Of a stretch of DNA of 64,000 nt, positions 8,353 through 17,804 are shown piece after piece. The position numbers were made by a program, and so were the translations under genes. The stretch is taken from positions 1-64,000 of the forward strand of contig NZ_JAGMUJ010000007.1 in assembly GCF_019049255.1 (NCBI RefSeq). The letters run 5' to 3'. This DNA is from Streptomyces sp. AC558_RSS880 (GTDB lineage: Bacteria; Actinomycetota; Actinomycetes; Streptomycetales; Streptomycetaceae). The notes under the pieces were generated by a model. The model was not told the DNA's origin and did not search any database. It was given only the letters and a program-made list of their open reading frames with translations. The stretch's first letter is position 1. Each line of letters opens with the position of its first letter.

Positions 8353-10695
8353 TCAGTCCCAGTGGCCGTTCTGGGTGAGGGCGCCGGTGAGGCCGCCCGG
8401 GCCGGGGTCGTCGTCCCCGTTGGTGTCGCCGTCGTCGGTGTCGTCGGTGGTTCCCGAGCCGTCGGTCGTTGCGTTGTCGTCCCCGGTGTCGCCGCCGGTG
8501 GTGGTGCCGCCGTCGGTCTGTCCCTGGGGCGACTCCGCTCCGTCCTGGCCGGTGGATTCGTCTCCTGTCTCCGTCTCGCCCGGTGTCTCGCCGCCGTCTC
8601 CGCTGTCGGCGTCGCTCGGGTCGCCGGTCGAGGGGGACGGGTCGGTGCTGGAGTCGCCGGGGGGTGGCTGGGTCTTCCAGGCGCCGGGCTGGAGGCGAAG
8701 GGTGAAGGCCGTGACCGGTGCGTCCTGGAGGGCTTCGCGGGTGTACTGGCCCCAGATCTCGGCGGGGGCGCCGCCGCCGTTGATGCGGGGCAGGCCCATG
8801 GCGCCGTAGAGGGGTTTGTGGCCGGCGGTGACGGGGTCCTGGCCCATGACGGCGACGACGGTGGCGAGGTCGGGGGTGTAGCCGGCGAACCAGGCGGCGG
8901 TGTCCTCCTCGGCGGTGCCGGTCTTGCCGGCGGCGGGGCGGCCGGCGGTCTGGGCGGCGGTGGCGGTGCCGCTCTCGACGACGCCGCGCAGGACGGAGGT
9001 GGTGGTGTCGGCGGCCTGGCGGCTGACGGCCTGGCGGGTGTGGCGTTCGGGCAGTTCGACGTTCCGCCCGTTCTGGGTGACCTTCTCGATCATGGTGTAG
9101 TCGCCGTGTTTGCCGTGGTTGGCGAGGGTGGCGTACGCCTCGGCCATGTCGAGGACGCTGGCGGTGGCGACGCCGAGGGCGATGGAGGGCCCGGCGTCGT
9201 CGAGGCTGGGGGTGTTCTCGGACAGGCCCAGGTCGATGGCGGTCCGACGGACCTTGTCGGGGCCGACGTCGACGGCCATCTGTGCGTACACGGCGTTGAC
9301 GGACTTGTCGGTGGCCTCGCGGACGGTGATGTCGCCGTAGTCGCGGTGGTCCTCGTTCTCGGGGGCGTAGCGGTCGCCGGGCCAGCCCTGGACGGGGCGT
9401 TCGCTGGTGCCGTCGTAGATGGTGTTGGGGGTGATGGGGCGGCCGTCGCGGGTGCGGGAGCCGTTCTCGACGGCGGCGGTGAAGACGAACGGTTTGAAGC
9501 TGGAGCCGACCTGGAAGTCCCGGCGGGTGGCGTTGGGGGTGTACTGCTTGACGTAGTCGATGCCGTTGTACATGGCGACGACCTTGCCGGTCTTGACGTC
9601 GATGGAGGCGCCGCCGGCGCGGACGTAGGTGTCGACCTCGCGGTTCTCCTGGTCGAGCCGGTCCATGAGTTTGTCGTTGACGGCGTCGACGAAGGCGTCC
9701 TGCTTGTCCTTGTGCAGGGTGGTGGTGATGCGGTAGCCGCCGGCGTCGAGGGCGGCCTCGTCGACGATCTTGTCGTCGATCAGCTGGTCCTTGACGATGT
9801 TCACGATGTAGCCGCGCTGTCCGGACAGGCTGGTGGAGACGGTGGTCCGCTGGGGTACGGGGAATGTCAGGCCGGCGCGTTCGGAGGCGCTGAGCCAGCC
9901 TTCGTCGACCATGCCGTCGAGGACGTAGTTCCAGCGGCGTTCGACGGTGTCGCGGTTCTCGGGGTGGGTGATGACGTCGTACTGGCTGGGGGCGTTGACG
10001 AGGGCGGCGAGGTAGGCGGCGCGGGCGGCGTCGAGTTCGGAGGCGTCGATGCCGTAGTAGGCGTGGGCGGCGGACTGGATGCCGTAGGCGCCGCGGCCGA
10101 AGAAGCTGGTGTTGAGGTAGCCCTCGAGGATCTGGTCCTTGCTCTGTTCGCGGTCGAGTTTGATGGAGATGAAGAACTCCTTCACCTTGCGGGTGACGGT
10201 CTGTTCCTGGCGGAGGTAGTAGTTCTTCACGTACTGCTGGGTGATGGTGGAGCCGGACTGTCTGCCCTTGCCGGTGGCGGTGTTCCAGGCGGCGCGGACC
10301 ATGGCCTGGGGGTCGATGGCGGACTCGGTGTAGAAGTCGCGGTCCTCGGCGGCCAGGACGGCGTGCTGGGCGTCCTTGGAGATCTGGGAGAGGGCGACGT
10401 TCTCCCGGTTGACCTCGCCGTCGCGGGCGATGACGGAGCCGTCGGCGTAGAGGTAGACGTTGGCCTGCTGGGTGGCGAGGGCGTTGGCGGCGGGGATCTG
10501 TACGAGGTGGTAGCCGAGGAAGAAGCCGCCGACGACGAGTGCGGCGGTGATGAGGAGGCCGCCGAGGACCATTCGCCAGGTGGGGAGCAGCCGGTGCCAT
10601 CCGGTGCGTTCGGGCCGCTTCGGGGCGGTGGCCGCCGGGGGTTTTCTCGGTGCCCAGCCCTTTTCGGGCTGCTGCGGCTGCGGCTCGTCGCTCAT
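8353..10695 (-). CDS. Class A penicillin-binding protein (glycosyltransferase/transpeptidase)
   Basis: A 780-residue bifunctional peptidoglycan synthase. A Pro-rich cytoplasmic tail is followed by a membrane anchor at about 42-64, then the GT51 domain with catalytic Glu117 in AAEDRDFY and the QSGSTITQQYVKN motif. The transpeptidase domain has SxxK at 398-401 (GSSFKPF), SxN at 465-467 (SVN) and KTG at 591-593. The last 100 residues are a low-complexity Ser/Thr/Asp/Gly tail. ATG at 10695 is the chosen start; a GTG three codons upstream lies closer to the GGGAG site and is a real alternative. It is divergent from the ABC transporter operon. Confidence 0.93.
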   Translation of the reverse strand: MSDEPQPQQPEKGWAPRKPPAATAPKRPERTGWHRLLPTWRMVLGGLLITAALVVGGFFLGYHLVQIPAANALATQQANVYLYADGSVIARDGEVNRENVALSQISKDAQHAVLAAEDRDFYTESAIDPQAMVRAAWNTATGKGRQSGSTITQQYVKNYYLRQEQTVTRKVKEFFISIKLDREQSKDQILEGYLNTSFFGRGAYGIQSAAHAYYGIDASELDAARAAYLAALVNAPSQYDVITHPENRDTVERRWNYVLDGMVDEGWLSASERAGLTFPVPQRTTVSTSLSGQRGYIVNIVKDQLIDDKIVDEAALDAGGYRITTTLHKDKQDAFVDAVNDKLMDRLDQENREVDTYVRAGGASIDVKTGKVVAMYNGIDYVKQYTPNATRRDFQVGSSFKPFVFTAAVENGSRTRDGRPITPNTIYDGTSERPVQGWPGDRYAPENEDHRDYGDITVREATDKSVNAVYAQMAVDVGPDKVRRTAIDLGLSENTPSLDDAGPSIALGVATASVLDMAEAYATLANHGKHGDYTMIEKVTQNGRNVELPERHTRQAVSRQAADTTTSVLRGVVESGTATAAQTAGRPAAGKTGTAEEDTAAWFAGYTPDLATVVAVMGQDPVTAGHKPLYGAMGLPRINGGGAPAEIWGQYTREALQDAPVTAFTLRLQPGAWKTQPPPGDSSTDPSPSTGDPSDADSGDGGETPGETETGDESTGQDGAESPQGQTDGGTTTGGDTGDDNATTDGSGTTDDTDDGDTNGDDDPGPGGLTGALTQNGHWD

Positions 10696-10917
10696 GTCGT
10701 GCACGGACTCCCGTTTCGCCTGGTTCGTTCCACTGCGCCGTGGTGTGTGCGTCTTATTCAAGACTGTCCCTTCCGGTGACGCGTCCCCGTTGACGCCGTG
10801 CGGGGCGCGCGCACGCGGCTTGTCACACACATGGCCCCAACGAAAATGCGTGGCAGGGGGTACGGCGGGCGCACTAGGCTCCTGCGCTTCGGTGCCGGAT
10901 GCGGGAGGGGGCGGGGC

Positions 10918-11718
10918 GTGGGCTCGGCGCGGTTGTACCTGGCCGTCGCGGTGGGGGGTTTCCGGCGGTACGCGTCGTACCGGGTGGCGACGGCGGCCGG
11001 GGTGTTCACCAATACGGTGTTCGGGCTGATCCTCGTGTACACGTATCTGGCGTTGTGGGAGGAGCGGCCGGGTCTCGGCGGCTACGACCAGGCGCAGGCG
11101 GTCACGTACGTGTGGCTGGGGCAGTGTCTCTACGCGACGCTGGCGATCCAGGGCGGGGGTGCCGAGAAGGACCTGATGGAACGCATCCGGACGGGTGAGA
11201 TCGCCGTCGATCTGTACCGGCCGGTGGATCTGCAGGTGTGGTGGCTGGCGGGTGACGTGGGGCGGGCGGCGTTCCAGACGCTGGGGCGGGGGGTGGTGCC
11301 GTTCGTGTTCGGCTGGCTGTTCTTCCCGATGGCGTTGCCGGCGGAGGTCACCGCGTGGGCGGCGTTCGCGGTCACGCTGCTGCTGGCGGCGGTGGTGAGT
11401 TTCGCGATCCGCTATCTGGCGGCGCTGAGCGTGTTCTGGCTGATGGACGGCATGGGTGTCAGCCAGGTGCTGATGATCACGGGGGTGTTCTTCTCGGGCA
11501 TGGTGCTGCCGCTGAACGCCTTCCCGGGCGGGCTCGGTGACGTGGTGCGGATGTTGCCGTGGGCGGCGCAGATCCAGGTGCCGGCGGATGTGCTGATGGG
11601 GGAGACGGACGTGCTGGGGGCGTTCGTGTTCCAGGCGGCGTGGGCGGTGGCGCTGCTGGCGGCGGGGCGGCTGGTGCAGTCGGCGGCGACGCGGCGGGTG
11701 GTGGTGCAGGGTGGGTGA
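10918..11718 (+). CDS. ABC-2 type exporter permease, first subunit
   Basis: A 266-residue membrane protein with about six hydrophobic segments, of the ABC2_membrane_6 (DUF990-like) type. Diagnostic pieces are the central AEKDLMERIRTGEIAVDLYRPV and the ITGVFFSGMVLPL segment. A GTG start follows a strongly purine-rich GGGAGGGGGCGGGG site. Its stop overlaps the next permease start by 8 bp, so the two are translationally coupled; with the ATPase they form a three-gene exporter. Substrate unknown. Confidence 0.85.
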   Translation: MGSARLYLAVAVGGFRRYASYRVATAAGVFTNTVFGLILVYTYLALWEERPGLGGYDQAQAVTYVWLGQCLYATLAIQGGGAEKDLMERIRTGEIAVDLYRPVDLQVWWLAGDVGRAAFQTLGRGVVPFVFGWLFFPMALPAEVTAWAAFAVTLLLAAVVSFAIRYLAALSVFWLMDGMGVSQVLMITGVFFSGMVLPLNAFPGGLGDVVRMLPWAAQIQVPADVLMGETDVLGAFVFQAAWAVALLAAGRLVQSAATRRVVVQGG

Positions 11719-12532
11719 GCGCGGTGTGCTGGTGGAGGGGCTGCGGGCCTACGGGCTGATCGCCGGGATGTGGGTGCGGTCGGGCATGACGTACCGCACG
11801 TCCTTCGTCTTCACGGTGTTCGGGAACCTGTTGGTGACCGGGCTGGACTTCGTGGGGATCCTGCTGATGTTCTCGCAGGTCGACTCGCTGGGCGGCTGGT
11901 CGCTGCCGGAGATCGCCCTGCTGTACGGGTTGTCGGCGACGGCGTTCGGGATCGCCGACCTGGTGCTCGGTTCGATGGACGTGCTGGGCGGGCGGATGCG
12001 GGACGGCTCGTTCGACGTCCTGCTGGTGCGTCCGGCGCCGGTGCTGGCGCAGGTCGGCGCGGATCATTTCGCGGTGCGCCGGCTGGGGCGGGTCACTCAG
12101 GGCGTGGTGGTGCTGGGTTGGGCGCTGGCCTCGGTCGAGGTCGACTGGAGCGTGGTGAAGGTGCTGCTGGTGCCGGTGATGGTGGTCAGCGGCGCGGCGA
12201 TCTTCTCGGCGGTGTTCGTGGCGGGCGCCGCGTTCCAGATCTACGCGCAGGACGCGGCCGAGGTGCAGAACGCGTTCACGTACGGCGGGAGCACGCTGTT
12301 GCAGTATCCGCCGAGCGTGTTCGGGAAGGATCTGGTGCGGGGGGTGACGTTCATGCTGCCGCTCGCCTTCGTCAACTGGGTGCCCGCCGCGTACGTGCTG
12401 GAGCGGCCGTATCCGATCGGGCTGCCGGGGTGGGCGGCGTTCGCGTCGCCGCTGGTGGCGGTCGGCTGCTGCGTGCTGGCGGGGCTGGCGTGGCGGACGG
12501 GTCTCAGGTCGTACCGGAGTACGGGGAGTTAG
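11711..12532 (+). CDS. ABC-2 type exporter permease, second subunit
   Basis: A 273-residue homologue of the preceding permease, again with about six membrane segments. The cytoplasmic GSMDVLGGRMRDGSFDVLLV corresponds to the ERIRTGEIAVDLYRP piece of subunit one. The two would form a heterodimeric pore. It starts inside the end of the upstream gene and ends 6 bp before the ATPase gene, which indicates a tight operon. Confidence 0.85.
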   Translation: MGERGVLVEGLRAYGLIAGMWVRSGMTYRTSFVFTVFGNLLVTGLDFVGILLMFSQVDSLGGWSLPEIALLYGLSATAFGIADLVLGSMDVLGGRMRDGSFDVLLVRPAPVLAQVGADHFAVRRLGRVTQGVVVLGWALASVEVDWSVVKVLLVPVMVVSGAAIFSAVFVAGAAFQIYAQDAAEVQNAFTYGGSTLLQYPPSVFGKDLVRGVTFMLPLAFVNWVPAAYVLERPYPIGLPGWAAFASPLVAVGCCVLAGLAWRTGLRSYRSTGS

Positions 12533-12538
12533 CAGGCT

Positions 12539-13513
12539 GTGGACGCTTTCATCGAACTCGACGGCGTGGAGAAGGTCTTCGACGTGCGCAGGAAGACCGG
12601 CTTCATGAAACGGGAGCGGCATCGGGTGCGGGCGGTCGACTCGATCTCCTTCACGGTGGCGCGGGGCGAGATGGTCGGCTACATCGGCCCGAACGGCGCC
12701 GGGAAGTCGACGACGATCAAGATGCTGACGGGGATCCTCACGCCGAGCGGCGGGCGGCTGCGGGTCGCCGGGATCGATCCGTCCCGGGAGCGGACGCGGC
12801 TGGCGCACCGCATCGGGGTGGTGTTCGGGCAGCGTACGACGCTGTGGTGGGACCTGCCGCTGATCGACTCGTACCGGCTGATGCACCGCATGTACCGCAT
12901 CCCGGACGCGCGGTACCGGGAGAACCTGGAGCGGCTGACCGAACTCCTCGACCTGGGTGAGCTGTTGGACGTTCCGGTGCGTCAGCTCTCGCTCGGTCAG
13001 CGGATGCGCGGGGACATCGCGGCGGCGCTGCTGCACGACCCGGAGGTGCTGTACCTCGACGAGCCGACGATCGGTCTGGACGTCGTCTCCAAGACCAAGG
13101 TGCGGGACTTCCTGCGGCAGTTGAACGCCGAGCGGGCCACGACGGTGCTGCTGACCACGCACGACCTGCAGGACATCGAGCAGTTGTGCTCACGGGTGAT
13201 GGTCATCGACCACGGCCGGCTGGTGTACGACGGTTCGCTCGCCGGGCTGCACGAGGCGGGGGAGAGCGAACGGACGCTGGTGGTGGACCTGGAGCGGGAG
13301 CTGCCGCCGATCGAGGCGCCCGCGCCCGCGCGGGTGGTACGGGTGGAGGGGGCGCGGCAGTGGCTGTCGTTCCCGGCGTCGGCGTCGGCGGCCGAACTGG
13401 TGGCGCGGGTCGCGGCCCGGTACCCGCTGGTGGACCTGTCGGTGCGGGAGCCGGACATCGAGGCGGTCATCGCGACCATGTACGCGGAGCGAGCCGGCCG
13501 GGCCCTCTCGTAG
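12539..13513 (+). CDS. ABC exporter ATP-binding protein
   Basis: A 324-residue ATPase. Walker A is GPNGAGKST at residues 50-58; the signature is LSLGQRMRGD in place of the usual LSGGQ; Walker B is VLYLDEPTIGLD. The substituted signature (LSLGQ) is normal for ATPases paired with ABC2_membrane_6 permeases. A C-terminal extension of about 80 residues follows the H-loop region (TTHDL). GTG start at 12539. It powers the permease pair encoded just upstream. Confidence 0.9.
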   Translation: MDAFIELDGVEKVFDVRRKTGFMKRERHRVRAVDSISFTVARGEMVGYIGPNGAGKSTTIKMLTGILTPSGGRLRVAGIDPSRERTRLAHRIGVVFGQRTTLWWDLPLIDSYRLMHRMYRIPDARYRENLERLTELLDLGELLDVPVRQLSLGQRMRGDIAAALLHDPEVLYLDEPTIGLDVVSKTKVRDFLRQLNAERATTVLLTTHDLQDIEQLCSRVMVIDHGRLVYDGSLAGLHEAGESERTLVVDLERELPPIEAPAPARVVRVEGARQWLSFPASASAAELVARVAARYPLVDLSVREPDIEAVIATMYAERAGRALS

Positions 13514-13546
13514 CCGTGCGGCGGAGACAACTCGTAGGCTGCTGGT

Positions 13547-14350
13547 ATGACCGAAGACGCAGCCGTCCCGGACCTCCGTGCCTCCGACGCCGACCGTGAA
13601 CGGGTCGCCGAGATCCTGCGGGACGCCCTCGCGGAGGGCCGCCTGGACATGGAGGAGTTCGAGGAGCGGCTGGACGCGACGTACAAGGCGCGCACGTACG
13701 GGGAGCTGACGCCGATCACCCGCGACCTGCCGGACCGGGGGGCGGCCGTACCGGCCGTGTCCCTGACCAAGGAGCCCGCGCGGGGCGGCGGTTGGGGGGA
13801 CAGGATCGTCGGCGGTGACGACGCGGTGACGTCGTCGTGGGCCGTGGCCGTGATGTCGGGCTTCCAGCGCAAGGGCCACTGGACGGCGCCGCGCCGCTTC
13901 AACTGCTTCGCCTTCTGGGGCGGCGGGGAGATCGATCTGCGGGACGCGTACTTCGCGGACCGCGAGGTCGTCATCAACGCGGTCGCGATCATGGGCGGGG
14001 TGGAGGTGATCGTCCCGCCCGGCGTCGAGGTCGTCGTGCGCGGCATCGGTGTCATGGGCGGCTTCGACCACCGCGAGGAGGGTGTACCGGGCGAGCCGGG
14101 CGCCCCGCGCGTGATCGTCACGGGCTTCGCCTTCTGGGGCGGCGTCGGCGTCGACCGCAAACTGCCCCGCGCGGAGAAGCAGCGCCTGCGCGAGGAACGC
14201 CGCAGGGAGAAACTGGAACGCAAGGAGCAGCGCCGCCGCGAACTGGAAGGATCCCTCCCCGACCTCCACGACCACCTGAACCTCCACGACCACCTGGACC
14301 TCCACGGCCGCCCGGAGGAACGCGAGCCGCGCGGACGCGACGACCGTTGA
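13547..14350 (+). CDS. DUF1707 / LiaF-like cell-envelope response protein
   Basis: A 267-residue protein. The N-terminal 55 residues (DLRASDADRERVAEILRDAL, then RLDMEEFEERLDATYKA) are a DUF1707 SHOCT-like domain. Residues 100-200 carry two repeats of a FAFWGGGEIDLRDA / FAFWGGVGVDRK type beta segment, as in the C-terminal domain of LiaF. The end is a highly charged Arg/Glu helix with a repeated HDHLNLHDHLDLH stretch. No membrane segment is apparent, so it is probably cytoplasmic and peripheral. The role in envelope stress is by family analogy. Confidence 0.8.
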   Translation: MTEDAAVPDLRASDADRERVAEILRDALAEGRLDMEEFEERLDATYKARTYGELTPITRDLPDRGAAVPAVSLTKEPARGGGWGDRIVGGDDAVTSSWAVAVMSGFQRKGHWTAPRRFNCFAFWGGGEIDLRDAYFADREVVINAVAIMGGVEVIVPPGVEVVVRGIGVMGGFDHREEGVPGEPGAPRVIVTGFAFWGGVGVDRKLPRAEKQRLREERRREKLERKEQRRRELEGSLPDLHDHLNLHDHLDLHGRPEEREPRGRDDR

Positions 14351-14500
14351 CGTCGGACGGGCGAATGCAGCCCCTCCGGCGACACTTCAGCCCCTCTGGG
14401 GGTGCCCCCTTCGGGGGAGTTCGAGGAGCGGGGTCCGGAGCGGAGCCCCGGGTACGGGACGGGTAGGGGCGGAGGGGGCGGAACAAACGCCCGCGACCCC

Positions 14501-15874
14501 CTACAACCGCGCCGGAGCCCCACCCTTCAGATCGTCCAGATCGAACTCCTCCGCCATCCGGGTGTACCCCCTGTCGTTCGGATGAAGATGATCACCGGAG
14601 TCGTACTCCGGGCGGAACCGCCGCGGATCGTACGGATCACGAAGCGCCTCGTCGAAGTCGACGACCGCGTCGAACACCCGCCCCGCACGGATCTCCGCGT
14701 TGATCCGCTGCCGCACGTCTTCCCGCGCGTCGGTGTACCCGCCGTGTCCGCCGAACGGCATGAGCGTCGCCCCCACGACCTTCACCCCCCGCGCATGGGC
14801 CCGCTCGACCAGCGCGTTCAGTCCCGCGACGATCGTGTCCGGATCGGCGGTCCCCGGATGGCGCAGGATGTCGTTGATGCCGAGCGCGACGACGACGACC
14901 TCGACGTCCGTCCGGCCCAGGACGTCCCGCTCGAACCGGTTCAGCCCACTGGGATTCGTGGCCGGCCGCCCCAGCCTGTCGGCGAGGAGCTGGTTCCCGC
15001 TGATCCCCTCGTTGACGACGCTGTGGTGCGGCACGTCCCGCCCGTCCTCGACCGCCTCCCGCAGCCGGTCGGACAGCACGTCCGGCCACCGGTTGTTCTC
15101 CCCGGTCGTCGAGGTGGCGCCGTCGGTCAGCGAGTCCCCGAGGGCGACGACCGTGCCGTCCGACTCGTTGCTCAGCACGTCCAGCGCGGTCACGTACCGC
15201 CAGACCTTGCTCTGCCCGGTGTACACCGCCCCCGTCGCGTCCAGGGTGTGCTCGCCGTCGGCGACGTACGAGATCTGGCGCGCGTGCGGGTGATGGGTGA
15301 CCGGCCCGGAGGCGGTGGGGGAGTACGTCGTGATCAGGACGTCCCCGTCGTGCGGGACGGCGATGCGCGCCACGTCGCTCGTCACCTGCTCGCCCGCCGG
15401 GACGACGACCGTCGGGCTCCCGGCGAAGGTCAGCGGCCGCATGGTCTCCGCGAGCGCCTCCGCGGTGTCCGGGTCCGCGGACACCGCGATCGAGGCGTGC
15501 GTGATGGTCAGCGGCGACTGGCCGTAGAGGTTGGACAGCGTGACGCGGGCACTCGTACCGCCGGCGCTGGTGTGGACGACGTTGCGCACCGAGCGGCCCG
15601 CGAGGCCGGTCGTCTCGGTGCCGGGCTCGCCCGCGACCGGGGAGGTGGCCCAGGAGGTGACCCAGGTGCCGGCGGAGGCGGGCGCGGCCGGGTCGTGCCG
15701 GGCGCCGCGGCCGCCGGCGAGGGTGTCGCGCTCCCGCATGCGGCCGTCGGCTCCGACGTCGGCACCGACGTAGATGGTGGCGGAGACCGCCACGATCGCG
15801 GCGACGATCGCGGCGAGCAGGGCACGCTGCTTGGCGGGAGGCGCCTCGGCGTCCCCGTCACGACCCCGGGTCAT
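14501..15874 (-). CDS. Secreted or anchored SGNH/GDSL-family hydrolase
   Basis: A 457-residue esterase/lipase-like enzyme. A membrane segment at about residues 18-36 (LLAAIVAAIVAVSATIYVG) anchors or exports it. The SGNH blocks are in order: GDSLTDG with nucleophile Ser248, GISGN, ALGINDI, and the C-terminal DHLHPND carrying Asp and His. The 200-residue domain before the GDSL block is a beta-rich region seen in streptomycete GDSL proteins (WVTSWATSPV start). Substrate not inferable. Confidence 0.9.
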   Translation of the reverse strand: MTRGRDGDAEAPPAKQRALLAAIVAAIVAVSATIYVGADVGADGRMRERDTLAGGRGARHDPAAPASAGTWVTSWATSPVAGEPGTETTGLAGRSVRNVVHTSAGGTSARVTLSNLYGQSPLTITHASIAVSADPDTAEALAETMRPLTFAGSPTVVVPAGEQVTSDVARIAVPHDGDVLITTYSPTASGPVTHHPHARQISYVADGEHTLDATGAVYTGQSKVWRYVTALDVLSNESDGTVVALGDSLTDGATSTTGENNRWPDVLSDRLREAVEDGRDVPHHSVVNEGISGNQLLADRLGRPATNPSGLNRFERDVLGRTDVEVVVVALGINDILRHPGTADPDTIVAGLNALVERAHARGVKVVGATLMPFGGHGGYTDAREDVRQRINAEIRAGRVFDAVVDFDEALRDPYDPRRFRPEYDSGDHLHPNDRGYTRMAEEFDLDDLKGGAPARL

Positions 15875-16073
15875 GCTGTTCTGTTCTCCTCGGGAGAGGG
15901 AGCCCGAGGCTCCGATCCGGTGAACCCATGATGATCCATGGGCCGGGAAGACTGACCGGAGGGACCCTTAGGTGATCCCCCTGGACAAACCCCCTCCGGA
16001 CAGACGCCGGGAACTCCTGTTCCGTTCCAGGAGTCGGTCAGGAAGGGACAATGTGTGAGGGATCACCGAGCGG

Positions 16074-17447
16074 GTGGAGCGGATGGAACGGACCGAAGCG
16101 GCGGAAACATCGGAAAAGGCAGAAAGCGGCGGCCGGGACGCTGAGGGGCGGCATGCCCGCACCGGCGCCTTCACGAACCGCGCGATGACGACGTTCAGCC
16201 CCGCGGACGAGGAGAAGCAGCGCGGGGTGCGCCGGATGAAGCTCACCGCCACCGGCCTGCTGCTGTTCGTCACCGTCGTCTACGTCCTCATGGAATGGGC
16301 CTCCCACCAGGGCGCCGGCCCCTGGGCGGGCTATGTCGCCGCCGCGGCCGAGGCCGGCATGGTCGGCGCGCTCGCCGACTGGTTCGCCGTCACCGCGCTC
16401 TTCCGCCACCCGCTCGGCCTGCGCATCCCGCACACCGCGATCATCCCCACGAAGAAGGACCAGCTCGGCGTCTCCCTCGGTGAGTTCGTCGGCGAGAACT
16501 TCCTCTCCGAGGACGTCGTACGGCAGCGGCTGCGCGCCGTCGGCATCGGCAGCCGGCTCGGCGCCTGGCTCGCCGTCCCCGAACACGCCGACCGGGTCAC
16601 CGCCGAGCTGTCGGCGGCCCTGCGCGGCGCCCTCACCGTGCTGCGCGACTCCGACGTCCAGGCGGTGGTCGGCGAGGCCATCACCCGCCGCGCCGACGCC
16701 CAGGAGATCGCGCCCGGCATGGGCAAGCTGCTGGAGCGGATCGTCGCCGACGGCGGTCACAAACGGGCCGTCGACGTCATCGTCACCCGCGCGCACGACT
16801 GGCTGGTGCTGCACAGCGACACCGTGATGGACGCCGTCCACGGCGGCGCGCCCGGCTGGACCCCCAGATTCGTCGACCGCAAGGTCGGCGAGCGCGTCTA
16901 CAAGGAGCTGCTGCGCTTCGTCACCGAGATGCGCGACATGCCCGCCCACCCCGCGCGCGGCGCCCTCGACCGCTTTCTCACCGACTTCGCCTCCGACCTC
17001 CAGTCCGACACCGACACCCGCGCCCGCGTCGAACGCCTCAAGAGCGAGGTCCTCGGCCGGGGCGAGGTGCAGGACCTGATCGCCTCCGCGTGGACCGCCG
17101 TACGGGCCATGATCGTCTCGGCGGCGGAGGACGAGCGCAGCGAACTCCGCCTGCGCGTGCGCGCCTCGCTGCTCTCCCTGGGCGCCCGCATGTCGCTCGA
17201 CCCCAAGGTGCAGGGCAAGGTCGACGGCTGGCTGGAGGGCGCGGCGGTGTACGTGGTCACCACCTACCGCAAGGAGATCACCTCCCTGATCACGGACACG
17301 GTGGCGAGCTGGGACGCCGAGCACACCACGAAGAAGATCGAGGCCAACATCGGCCGGGACCTGCAGTTCATCCGCATCAACGGCACGGTGGTCGGCTCCC
17401 TGGCGGGGCTGCTGATCTACACGATCTCCCAGGCTCTGGGCGCGTAG
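16074..17447 (+). CDS. DUF445 family membrane protein
   Basis: A 457-residue protein. After a polar, charged N-terminus of about 55 residues comes a membrane segment (ATGLLLFVTVVYVLMEW), then GADWFAVTALFRHPLGLRIPHTAIIP, the DUF445 signature. A long helical region ends in a second membrane segment (VGSLAGLLIYTISQAL). The function is unknown; family members are inner-membrane proteins with a large helical domain. Start could be GTG 16074 or ATG 16083; neither has a strong site. A perfect palindrome at the stop codon serves as terminator. Confidence 0.85.
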   Translation: MERMERTEAAETSEKAESGGRDAEGRHARTGAFTNRAMTTFSPADEEKQRGVRRMKLTATGLLLFVTVVYVLMEWASHQGAGPWAGYVAAAAEAGMVGALADWFAVTALFRHPLGLRIPHTAIIPTKKDQLGVSLGEFVGENFLSEDVVRQRLRAVGIGSRLGAWLAVPEHADRVTAELSAALRGALTVLRDSDVQAVVGEAITRRADAQEIAPGMGKLLERIVADGGHKRAVDVIVTRAHDWLVLHSDTVMDAVHGGAPGWTPRFVDRKVGERVYKELLRFVTEMRDMPAHPARGALDRFLTDFASDLQSDTDTRARVERLKSEVLGRGEVQDLIASAWTAVRAMIVSAAEDERSELRLRVRASLLSLGARMSLDPKVQGKVDGWLEGAAVYVVTTYRKEITSLITDTVASWDAEHTTKKIEANIGRDLQFIRINGTVVGSLAGLLIYTISQALGA

Positions 17448-17472
17448 CGCGGCGCGGCATGCCGCGCCGCGC
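17447..17472 (+). terminator. Perfect 26-bp palindrome at DUF445 stop codon
   Basis: GCGCGGCGCGGCA and its exact complement, starting at the stop codon of the DUF445 gene. This should form a very stable terminator hairpin. Confidence 0.75.
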
Positions 17473-17804
17473 GGCGGGACGGCCGAAGGGCCACGGGGTG
17501 CGCCGGAGCGGGACGCCGCGGGTCCGTCGTGGCGGGGCGCGCGGCTCCCCGCGTCCCGCCGAGGACGACCCGCCGTGGGCCCCCTCCGCTCCCGTGGGTA
17601 CTGGCCGGCGGTGACCGCGACTCCCCAGGGACGCGGGGCTGTGCTGATACGCGGCTCCGCCGCGCGGGCGCGAACAACCACGACGCGCCGCAACCCGATA
17701 CCCCCACGGGCCCCCTTGCACATCCCCTCATGCCAAAGCGGGCGGGCGTGAAAACGCCCGCCCGGGGCATCCGACGGGGGTTCGCTTCGCCAGGGAGGGA
17801 GCCC
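17473..17804. other. 332-bp non-coding stretch with repeats and a structured leader
   Basis: No gene is visible between the DUF445 stop and the MFS start. The stretch holds one copy of a dispersed GC-rich repeat (17619-17642) and, just before the MFS gene, a nested hairpin (17730-17770). Short inverted CGCGGCTCC/GGAGCCGCG-type elements fill the rest. Confidence 0.6.
17730..17770 (+). promoter_or_regulatory. Nested hairpin in leader of MFS gene
   Basis: Outer arms ATGCC/GGCAT enclose an asymmetric internal loop and an inner 10-bp stem GGGCGGGCGT/ACGCCCGCCC capped by GAAA, a stable GNRA tetraloop. It ends 34 bp before the MFS ATG and has no T-run, so it is more likely a leader structure or attenuator than the terminator of the distant upstream gene. 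Confidence 0.45.

Noticed and set aside
7085..10600. A 1171-codon minus-strand open frame
   Set aside because: Composition is Arg/Pro/His-rich without any domain; it is the shadow frame of the penicillin-binding protein gene and neighbours, as expected in high-GC DNA.
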